Source: Diploscapter coronatus (Eukaryota > Nematoda > Chromadorea > Rhabditida > Rhabditidae). Taken from it: a stretch of DNA of 64,000 bases. Under the pieces are notes generated by a model, which ran no database searches, was not told the DNA's origin, and saw only the letters and a list, made by a program, of their open reading frames with translations. A program made the translations under genes and the position numbers. Shown here piece after piece: positions 54,506 to 64,000 of the stretch (the stretch's first letter is position 1; each line of letters begins with the position of its first letter). Location: positions 44,601,201 through 44,665,200 of the forward strand of contig OZ038422.1 in assembly GCA_964036155.1 (NCBI GenBank). Direction: 5' to 3'.

Positions 54506-57500
54506 ATGGTGCTGCAGTGCCCCCGATGTCCCATCACCAAAATCGAGGCTCAGCAACTCAAGGTACGCTTATTGAGTTCACGGAAGATTCCCCACAATCT
54601 ATTTGCAAGTTCATTATTATTTTTTATTATTCTCTCCCTTACCATCACCATTGTGTCTCGAGGTTGAATGAATGCTCTAAAGCGATAATGGGGAATTTTC
54701 CATGGAGTTTCGGATGTTGGTTGACAGATCAGAAACAAATTGCACTGCATCTAGGATTTCTAAAAGTTCCTAGCTGTAAAATTACAAAAATCACTCTACA
54801 ATTCTCCTTTCTAGCTGCACAGCCAAAACTCGGCACAAAGTCATGTTCTTCCTTGAAACGACATTTCTATCTCCTCATATTTAGGCACACATCTGTGAAG
54901 AGCACCTGGATCTGCAGTCCTGGCAGTGCCTCGTCTGTCAGAAGAAGAGGTCCACCAAGAAATCCATTCTCGAGCACTACCTCGCAGTGCATGGGCAGAG
55001 TGATCCGAAGGTAGGCAGATAATTTCTGAAGGAAGGGCAGGAATGTTGGAGTATTTTCCGCTTCAAATTGAAATCAAGTTGGAATTTTCGATTTTTCTTG
55101 GCGAAAAAAATTTCTACGAATGTTCGAGAAAATCTGTCTGAGTTTGCAGATCCTCTTCACGAGCAACTTGGCGAAGGAGGAGGAGTTGAAGCAGCTGATG
55201 CGACAGGCCAAGGGGACAGGCGACAGTGAGGGATTCCTGCACTCGGACATATTCTCCACGCTCATCAGGACACTCACCAGCACCAGGGCTAGCAGCTCCA
55301 ATCACAATCTGCAGGTGAGTTATTGTTTGGATCATTCAAAGTAACATTCTTATGAATTTCAAAATCTGAGAATTTCCGTACGAAATGACGATCAACTGAA
55401 GCATTTTCTTGATCATGAAAAATCTAACAATTTGCTCAGAATTTTTTATGCTAATTTTCTTAAATAACAATGCGGCAATTTTTTTTCTTCATTTATTCAA
55501 TTCATATTTCAGCCAGCCCCAGCCAAACAGAACAACTCGGTCATAGCACCCCGTGTCCTGTCGTCCTCCTCTGCAACGAACACCGTCAATTCTGGCAGAC
55601 TCAATCGTATCGACCACTTCAACAACTCCAAGACCAAGTCGACTGCACCGCGCAAACGCAAGTCCGACGTCACTTTCGCTTCTCCTCTTGCAGTTGGTGA
55701 GAAATGTTCTTAACCAGAGAAAAACTTGCGCCCGGATCCATGAATGCTTGAATTCTCTCAGTGTTAGCCTGTCTTCTAAAAATGTTAGAATGAATCATTA
55801 TTGCTCGTAGATCCCCGGACATTGCTTAGTCTTGTTCGATGAGATTGCAACAATTTTGGAGATATGCAGTATGAACAGAAACTAAAATTATATGAATTGT
55901 AGAGAATTTAAAAAAAAAAAATTTCTGCTTCTATTTTCTAAATTAATTGTTTTTTGTTTAAGATACGGACGAGGATGAAGAGGATAGTTTGTACAGTTCT
56001 CTCCTCGCCAGTCGCATCAAGAGAAACAGCAAGTTTGTCCCTTTTTTACTTGAAATAATTAAAAACTGAAGAAAATTTTCGACAGCAATAAATTTGCGCA
56101 TTGAAAGTGAGTTTGAATAGATGAGAAGCGTCTTCCCTTCTTTAGGCATTCAAATTGTGCCATTATATTCTAGAATAGGAGAAATCGGTTCCATTAAACT
56201 CAACATACAAATTCTTGGTTTTAAATGCCTGAAAAGAAGATGATAAGAAAATCGTGGAAATATCTCTTGTATTTTTCATAATTTTAAATTAAAAGAAAAA
56301 AACATTCTAGCCAATTTTTCTCAAGAAAATGATTTGACATAACAATTTATTCTTCAGAAAATCGCCCCCACCCACTCCCTTCGTGCCTCGTTCCAGCGTG
56401 AAGCCGCAGAGTGGCTTTCAAGCGAAGAGAAGCAGAGCCCTGAGCGTGCCGGCTAAATCCAGGACCAGATCCAAATCTAGGGCTCCTAGAAACAGTGGCA
56501 GGTGGGAGTTATAAGTGTCATTGAAAATATACATTTTTGGCAGGATTGTTTTGGATAGAAAATGAGTAAGGAATGCATTTTATAAATGAATGCTTCCTGT
56601 TGAAAAAAAAATTTGGAATGCTTTTCTGTTGATTATGTATACCGAGTTATTAGGATTTCTGCAAAATATCTTCATATTTCATTTTTATCTCCTAATTTCG
56701 AAACAACGAGAATGAAGATGCTGCCTGTAGAAGTAATGCTAATTTGTTCAGTGGCGGCACCGTCAATAATCTGGTCTGCAAGCGATGCAAACAGTCGGTG
56801 GCCGAGAACAACTGCAAATTGCACGCATATAAACATCTGTTACAGGAAGAACATGTAAAACATTTTTTTATTTCAGGAGTGCAGTGATTCGAAGGAGTTG
56901 TTATCTTCATTGCTTTGCAGAAAAACGATGAAATTCTCTGAATCTCGAAATTTTTGAAGACTAGAATTCACTTCAATAACGATTTACCTATAAAGCAAGA
57001 ATTTTGATTTTAAGATGACTGGATTATGATAAGTGCACGTTTGGAGAAGAGGTGTTAACAGTGTATTAGAATTTTTACATGACCTGTTAGGCAGAAATCT
57101 CAAGATGCTTCGTATTTAAAAAATCGTATTGACAATATCTGCACATTATGGAATAAAAGAATCTAGGTTTTGTGCAACTTCACTTTAAGAAAATAATCTG
57201 CAAAATAAGAGCGTGCTCCCTAGCCTGTTCTAGTTCTACATATTCTTTCGCCTAATAAAAAAATAAATCATCAATCAAAATGAGTATGAATAATGAATGT
57301 TTGACTTGCAGTTCGCTGCATACGCCTGTTCTGATCCGTTATGCGAGTTCACGAGCCACAGCCTGTCGGCAGTCAACGGCCACATCTCCAGGAACCACTT
57401 CGGCTTCATCAACAAGATCGTCGCTCAAGACAACATCACAAAGGACACGGAAGAGAAGGCTGAGGTTGGTCATTGCATAGTGAAGTAGAGGATTTGATAC

Positions 57501-58978
57501 TGTTTCGCAAAGCCTAGAGGTACGAAATATAACATGATAAATACTTCTTTAGTGTGCAGGTGGAGGAATTTGCGTGGAATAAGAGTCTAAAAGCAGCATT
57601 TTATCCATCTTTTAACGTCGATAAAGAATAAGCACTTTTTGACAAAAGGATTCTAATAAACACTTTCAAAGTGACATTGATATAATGTTTCATTTTTAGA
57701 AGATGATGGAGCTGTGCTTCGAGGGAGCGACCAACTCGTCTGGCAACATCCTCTCTGCATCGGTCAGTTTGTGAACGCTCATTTTCTGAATCATCCATCA
57801 TTTACAGGATCTGAAGGCGATGACTCTGAAATCGAAATCGACTGACAGAAGCAAAGGCAAAACGATAAAGAAGTGGTGCAGAATGTGCAAGAAGGCATTC
57901 ACCATTTCCAGAAATGAGGACATGGTAAGGTCATTTAAATAGCTTCGAAAAATGGATGAAAAATCACATCTAAGAAAACCTGCTCAATTGTTTTTTTTCT
58001 GAAATCGTGTTTAATATTTCTAAAAGTTGTTCTTCTAAATTTCAAATCCATACAACTAGTTAGTTTTCGTTAAATTTCGGCATATGAAATGATTGAAATA
58101 GTATGATTTTTCTTTTAAAAATCTTCCTTTCTGAGCGATTTATGTGTATTTTGAGCACTCGAAGGTGCTGGATCACCTGAGCAAGCATATCTCGTCGACA
58201 TTCAGTCTGAATCGATTCCAGTGCGAGCTGTGCGACTTCGAGTGTGCCGATATGACTCAGATGCAGGAGCACAGCAAGAACGAGCACAAGGATGAAATGC
58301 GCTACAAGGACAACATTTTGGTTGGGCAATAAGAAATTTTCTAAATGTCCAATTTACTAAATTAGTAAAAATGGAATTTGAGCACATTTTGCTATCAGAA
58401 GTTTGAATAATCTGAAAGTAGCACAGGGAATGGGAAAATCCGATTTTATTTCACTAGATTTTTTCGTTCGACTTTATCAGAAATACTTACCTACTAAATT
58501 TTCTATAATTATTCATGTAAAATGACTTTTCAGGACTGGACGGAGATGCAGGTGCGGGACCTCTCGAAGAATTGCTGGGGCGACGAGGATACCTCTCTGA
58601 AGTTGATGCCCGCCAACTGGAAACAGCACATGGGGGTCGATGTCGGTGACGACGACACTCCTTCTCAGGTTGGAAAACGAACTTTTATCTTTTTTTTTTA
58701 CCAATTCTAAATTCTTCTCTTCGATATGAAGTTTGCTAAATCAGTTTGTGAAATTTGTTTTCAAAGTTTCATAACAATTTTGCAACGATCCTGATAATAT
58801 AATGGATTTTTCGACCGTAAAAAACCTTTTTCAATGTCATTTTTAGTCTAGCGCCTACACTTCGAACATTCCGAGCAGCTCGCTGAGAATCGCCTTAGCG
58901 AATGACAATGAGAAGGAGAACGAGTCGGACAATGCAGCCAACGACATCGACATCGATATGCAGATCGAAAGCCCCTGA
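54506..58978 (+). CDS. C2H2-type zinc-finger protein, paralog 3 (six fingers)
   Basis: Thirteen exons (54506-54562, 54885-55010, 55150-55314, 55513-55696, 55963-56032, 56358-56501, 56752-56854, 57312-57464, 57700-57762, 57808-57924, 58165-58320, 58534-58668, 58847-58978) encode 534 residues in frame. Fingers: CPRC, CLVC, CKRC (ending KLHAYKH, as in paralog 2), the C-x4-C unit CSDPLC, CRMC and CELC. The family module follows: DWTEMQVRDLSKNCWGDED and MPANW. The linker between fingers 2 and 3 is Ser/Arg/Lys-rich with an acidic DTDEDEED patch and an RSRA/SRTRSKSR stretch that may act as a nuclear localisation signal. First-exon length (57 nt) and second-exon length (126 nt) are identical to paralog 1. 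A CATTTCAG acceptor lies 13 nt before the ATG. AATAAA at 59067 follows the stop by about 90 nt. Function unknown beyond likely nucleic-acid binding. Confidence 0.85.
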
Positions 58979-59066
58979 GCTCTGAGTCCTCAACGGCGCT
59001 CCTCAAAGATATTCGCCCTTCCTTCTCCCATTTCAAGGAAATCTGAATCAACCCAATCCATCAACC

Positions 59067-59072
59067 AATAAA
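59067..59072 (+). terminator. Polyadenylation signal of zinc-finger paralog 3
   Basis: AATAAA about 90 nt downstream of the stop codon at 58978. Confidence 0.55.
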
Positions 59073-59782
59073 ACCTACTTCAGTTACAAGTTAACAGGAA
59101 TCTTGTGTTATTTCTTTTTTATGGGCAGTAAACAATAAATAGTTTCATCGTTGCATACGAAATGGTATGGGAAAAGATTCTTTCCTGTCATATCCTATCC
59201 TATTTCGCATCAACTATGCAACTACTATAATATCTTTTCCAAATTTCCCCTTATGTTTATCGTAAATCTCTGGTAGAAATTACACTTTGATAAATTTCTA
59301 TCTGAAATGAGTTCTATCTAAGGTTTACGATTCTATTCATCTTCTGTCATCTAAACCCATGCAGTCATTTCTTTCTGATTCTATTCTTTCTAGTCGAGAT
59401 TTCAATGATTTTCCAAAAATATTTTCTGCGATGAAATAATCCCAAATAAAATGAAAGTCATTTGTTTTTGGAGATCCATTGAAAGTTTTCATGCCACATT
59501 GCTTTTTTAAATCTTTTCCATTTGATTAATTTGTTTCCGAAAAACTAGTGAGATCTTATGAGCTTTTACTCTACCTTTACGGTATTATTTTATTTATCGA
59601 AATTTTTTCTTTTTTCTTCAAAATTCTGTGATAATCTCTGATAGAACTTATGTTATTGTTCTTTTTTCTTATCGATACAATATTTTTATCGACTTTCTTT
59701 TTCTGTTACTATTTTTCCATTATTCATTTTTTCAATAATAAAATCCAAACTTGTATTGATTTATTTCATTCCTTTTCATCAG

Positions 59783-60204
59783 AAATTGCGTATTTTCGCA
59801 AAGAATATTTGAGTCATTTTCATCATCGAGTCAGAGACCAGAGTCAGCGAAAGGCCTCGCACCTTCTTTTCTCGCTAGGGAGAGGAAGGTAACAACCACT
59901 CATATTTTATCATTACTGTATCGATATCTTCTCCTTTTTAATCAGCTCAGGGCTGTTTTCAGGATTTCTCATCTTCAAAATGGTCAATCCTTGAACCTGT
60001 TCGGTCTTTCTGATCACGAAATCTTCTCTAATAAACTTCTCAAAAATCATATTGCTCGAGAACGTCTTTGTAAGTCGATTTTTGTGAAAGAACTTGCAAA
60101 ACGATAATTAAATTTCAGTATATTCACCATGGCGCTGTCCGATCTGCATACAATTTGGTGGGGGGTTGACTGAAAAATCGTCAATTTTGTTTGTTTTTCC
60201 ATAG
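59783..60204 (+). CDS. Possible small spliced gene or remnant, no start codon found
   Basis: Three putative exons, 59783-59888, 59963-60069 and 60119-60204, each bounded by AG acceptors and GT donors (GTAACA, GTAAGT), stay in one frame and end at TAG, giving about 99 residues. Sequence includes YFRKEYLSHFHHRVRDQ, QSLNLFGLSDHEIF and a CPIC motif. I do not recognise a family. No ATG lies in the first segment, so a 5' exon is missing or the locus is a remnant. Spliced-frame agreement is the only support. Confidence 0.3.
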
Positions 60205-61170
60205 TTAAGAAAATTCAACATTTTCAACGTATCTCTAAATTTGAAGAAGAATTTGTTCACCAATCAAATAAACTGATAGAATAATCAAATTATGGTGAGT
60301 GTAAAATTTACAAATTTAAATTTCCTTTTCTTGGAGCATATTTATTACAAATTATAAGCTGTAATCTATCATTTTCTTTTTGATTTATCATTTAATCTAA
60401 TATATGCATATCTTTAGGTAAAAATGGTTTGCTTTAGAATTTTATCTTATCAATTTTGCTCTTCCTTCCAAGCAAACGTTTGCAAATGTTCGTCTTCAAT
60501 TTGAGAAGAACTCATCTTAATATAAAAAAAGCGCTTTATCGCCTGTCATAATATGAAAAGATAGCATTGATGCATCATTTTACAGACATTTCTCGTTAAT
60601 CTAAAGTTTAACGAAGAAAAATAATGATGAATGAATGGTTTATAATTGGCATATGCATTAACAAAATTTTTACAGATACAGAAAAAGTATAAAATTGAAA
60701 AAAAAAAGTGTTATTTACGATTTTTGTTTTAATTCAATCTGAACTCGAAATGAGATGTAGTTGTTCTTGAGAGTCATTTTTGAATTTAATTTCTAAAATA
60801 TTCGAAATTGATTGTAGTTTAAAATTAAGTCTTGGATAATTTTCGAACTTGGAATTGTTATGATTCTTTTTATCATATATGATTATCCCTAATGATACTC
60901 GACAATACTGCTGCTAATAGATTGTAATTCAACTATTTAAAATTTTGAGAAAACAATAAATTCCACATTTAGATTTCGCCATTGAATCTGCGATAATATT
61001 CCTCATGCTGGAGAATTTTCACTAAAAGGAGAATAGCAATAAAGTCACTGATAAGGAGTTTATAAAAGAGATCACATTCGTAAGACAGCTCAATTTTATT
61101 TTGCTAGTTATGTTTTAACATTTTATTTGCATTATTTTAATATTTAATGTCGAACAAATTATTTAGCAAA

Positions 61171-64000
61171 ATGGCAAAGGTCAAGGTTTGCATAAAACTT
61201 GTGGATGACAGCTCTGCAGAAAGTAAAACGCTTTCCGAAACCGTTCCTGAAGGAATGACGTTTGAAGAATTGATCGAGAAGAAAATGGCGAGTGTTGGAT
61301 GGACGGACAGAGAGCTGGTTGTCAAATCGGCTCAACTCTACGACAAGGACTTCCAACAGTTCGTCGACATCACTGAGCCGCTCGACTCTCTGGTCCTTCT
61401 CCACATGCAGCAATTCGAAGTACATCTAAGCAAAGCCGTAAGTGAATAGTCATTACTGTATAATCATAATGAGCAATCTAACATGTAGATAATTGCATCT
61501 TGTACGTAAAAATTTAAGAAAAGTACAGAGGGTTAAAGTTTTGGGTCGCATTCGTAATCGATTTGACTTCGGTCCTGACGTTGGCGCTTATCAGATTGAG
61601 CTGAAACTATGAAAACTTGCATTTTTACCTGTGTTTTATGTATGCAAGAGTTCGGCTCAATCTGATCATTGTATATAGCAAATCTGATAGGTAAAAATTG
61701 GTACAAATATGAGGGATGACCCAATACTTTTATCTTCTACTGTACCTAAGAACGGTGCTGATTAAAAGCTTTTCTGCATTGCATTTCAACTTTAATTCTC
61801 ATCTTCATGACATAGTATTTCAAACTCGAATGTTAGATGATGCCTAACATAAGTTATTAACTCTCCATGCAGTAATCTAGTAGATCTTCAAATAGCAAAT
61901 GGGAATATATATTTAAAATTTAGGAGCCTAAAATGGACACAATTTTGGTTGATATTTCGATAAATGAAACTGTCCAGCAGGGGCAGAAACTAGTGTTGCC
62001 TTCCGATTCCACTGTCAATGATTTCATTCTGGCTGTTGTCTCGACATTCTGCAAGGATGCAACCGATACGGCAGTCACTTCCGTCACATACTTCGATCCC
62101 GATTTTAATGAATCCATTGACATCGAGAAGCCATTCGAAAATGTCCCCATTCTGTTCCAAAATCGATATGCTATTTCTATTGCACATGTCGAAATTCCAA
62201 CTAAGCTAGAAAACACTCCACAAGATAAGGAACCAAAAGCAAATGAGGTGAGTCATGGTTCTAAAATTGATTAAATATGAATTGCTTGTCTAGTTTTATG
62301 ATTGAGTATCATTAAAGACGTATTCCCTGGTTATGAAAATATTCTTTAACTTTTAGAATGCCACAAATCCCAACAAATCAAGCGAAACTGGACAAAATCC
62401 AGTTGTACCCGATATTATCAGGTAAGTGATATGCTGAACAATTTGAAACATACATTTGTATATACAGGAGCTATTGCAGAGTCGAACTTGGAGAGGCGAT
62501 TGAGCGGAAGGCCTTGGGTCGAGTTGGTGAGCTTGGTCAGTTCTACGATGCTCGCACAGGTATCACACTTGCAGATTATTATTGCTTTTCTTATTGATAA
62601 TGAATTTAATTTTATGGCAATATTAGAAACTAAACTTATTAAAGAAGGGTTAAAGTTAACGCCATGTGTTGTGATGACTATGATCTTGATTACAGAGCAG
62701 TTCATTCACGGCAAAATCTTCACCAAAAATGTTCCATCCGATGCAGTCAAAGTGACGTCGATACTTCCCATGGTCCCGCCTAACTTCGAGTGCGTCACAA
62801 ACGAAACACTACCTGAACGACTTGAAAAGCTCCATGTCGAACCCGACTTAAAGGCAATTACATATTATTTGCCAAATATTTATAATAGACATTTTAACTA
62901 GCTTTAACATTGATTAACTAATAACATTTTAGGCAAGCATCATCTGTGAAATGGTCGAAGTAAGTGGTCACGGTGAATATCTGATATCTGATACTGCAAA
63001 AGCTGGTGAAGCAAGTTCGACTCTGATTTACGTAAAGCCAATGAAGGTTAGTGACAAATGAGTTAATTTTATAAAATTCCAAGAATTGCTATTGATTTAC
63101 ACATTTTCAATATGGTAAAATGATATTTGTAGTCTTATTGTCTAGTTTATCAATACTAATTCTATTCTCAATTTCAGAACGAGATGATCAAGTTCGATAA
63201 CCCCACTGTTGCCTCGATGATCTCTCCCAACTCAGTCCAGGACATTCCTGAAGCCACTCATGTGCTTATCGGAATCCAATGGGGAGTCGTCGCTGCAGTA
63301 ACTTTGAAGTGTGACAGAACAAACCCGAATGACATTTCCATTGAGAATGACTTGAAAGTAGGCTCTTTTAAAAACATTTTATCATCTAAGAAGAAGTTTC
63401 TTCTGAAATAGGTAGATGAACTATCGACATTCACGATATACGATAATTTTTCTCAAATATTATTATTAGGAACTTCTCAGTGAAGAACAAAAAACCAATT
63501 TTGACTTTGAGCAGCCCTGATAACTGTGCATCGAATGCTATTTTTTGTGATTAAACAAATACTAATTTTTAGGCAAAATTGTCTCATATAAGAATGGGTG
63601 CAAATGACCAAGGATTTCTTCGCTTTGATACGTCAAATCGTTCTCGAGATTTCCGCTTCGAAATATTTATCGATAAATCACTGAAACGAGGAGATGGCCC
63701 AAAAAATCTGGACGAAGTGCCTTCCTATCTGAAGCGACTACCAGCTACAGCTGCTACAGTCAATGAAGGAAGGGGAATCCCAATTTCTTACACATTTCTA
63801 CCGCTGTCCAATTTTCAACATCATCTCGCGCCAATCGATCTTGACAACCGAATTGTCAACAAAATAGATGAAGGATTAATTGAAGGAATCGCTCAAATGC
63901 TAGGAGGGATAAACCAGAGCGTCTACATTTTGAGTAAAATCCTTGCACAATTCCAAGAATACTCCTATTGCATTCCTAAAGATCCTATAGAACAGCTTCA
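61171..64000 (+). CDS. Stonustoxin-like (SNTX) MACPF-family protein with two N-terminal repeat domains, 3' end off window
   Basis: Eight exons (61171-61437, 61924-62247, 62357-62421, 62468-62559, 62696-62853, 62933-63046, 63178-63357, 63573-64000+) give at least 542 residues in frame, continuing off the right edge. Residues 1-89 and about 93-180 look like two copies of one small domain: both end in a YD.DF...VDI.EP-type strand. After an Asn/Lys-rich linker comes the N-terminal domain shared by the SNTX family: KALGRVGELGQFYDART, then EVSGHGEYL and the expected strands. Fish members of this family form pores, but homologues are widespread in animal genomes without any known toxin role, so no toxicity is inferred. 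The start at 61171 is chosen because TTATTTAG ends 4 nt before it; an upstream in-frame ATG (61147) lies before that acceptor. Intron 1 holds a mariner-like MITE. Exon 5 ends at a GC donor (AAG|GCAATT). Confidence 0.8.
61524..61744. mobile_element. Tc1/mariner-like MITE, copy 2, in the SNTX-like gene intron
   Basis: A 217-bp unit (61526-61742) flanked by TA. Inverted ends: CAGAGGGTTAAAGTTTTGGG on the left and CAGTAGAAGATAAAAGTATT from the right. The right end and interior resemble the copy at 4857-5067. It is non-coding and sits inside intron 1. Confidence 0.7.

Larger units (their letters stand above)
58979..61170. other. Intergenic region with a weak small-gene candidate
   Basis: AT-rich spacer before the SNTX-like gene. 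Three consecutive plus-strand segments with good splice sites share one frame and are listed separately as a candidate. The rest shows nothing coding. Confidence 0.45.

Noticed and set aside
61147..61170. Upstream in-frame ATG for the SNTX-like gene
   Set aside because: A good acceptor (TTATTTAG) lies between it and the next ATG, so mature transcripts probably start at 61171.

Overview
This window is eukaryotic nuclear DNA from an invertebrate animal: AT-rich, protein genes cut into many small exons by GT-AG introns, many only 42-60 bp long, with TTTCAG-like acceptors. No operon-style bacterial features, no rRNA or tRNA gene and no CRISPR array were seen. Every recognised gene start has a splice acceptor 0 to about 76 nt upstream of its ATG, which fits spliced-leader trans-splicing, and with the tiny introns suggests a nematode or another SL-using small invertebrate. 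I cannot fix the phylum from this window.

Layout. 175-4016 (-): 5' part of an NPY/NPF-type neuropeptide GPCR, whose last transmembrane exons lie off the left edge. 4.0-12.8 kb: gene-poor, with several small inverted-repeat transposon remnants. 12787-20057 (-): a 20-exon gene for a 921-residue, highly divergent myosin-like protein with a C-terminal SH3-like domain. 23172-27619 (+): a calmodulin-like four-EF-hand protein. 28877-33672 (+), 50015-53344 (+) and 54506-58978 (+): three paralogous C2H2-type zinc-finger genes with matching exon structure. Between the first and second of these lie two conserved genes on the minus strand, head to tail: CYFIP (WAVE regulatory complex, 48733-41520) and WDR35/IFT121 (ciliary IFT-A complex, 40878-35564). 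61171-64000 (+): 5' part of a gene of the stonustoxin-like (SNTX) MACPF-related family preceded by two related small domains, running off the right edge.

The genes are a mix of conserved cell biology (actin nucleation, ciliary transport, calcium sensing, neuropeptide signalling) and lineage-specific proteins (the myosin relative, the zinc-finger family, the SNTX relative). I see no evidence that they form one pathway.

The strongest leads are the degenerate myosin, which keeps the P-loop but has altered switch regions, a much shortened lower-50K segment and a terminal SH3 domain; the zinc-finger family with an unfamiliar W...FGDE...P..W module next to its finger pairs; and the consistent trans-splice-like acceptors. 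Gene models were built by hand: exon phases and reading frames were checked arithmetically for WDR35, the myosin-like gene, the EF-hand gene and the three zinc-finger genes, and in part for CYFIP.
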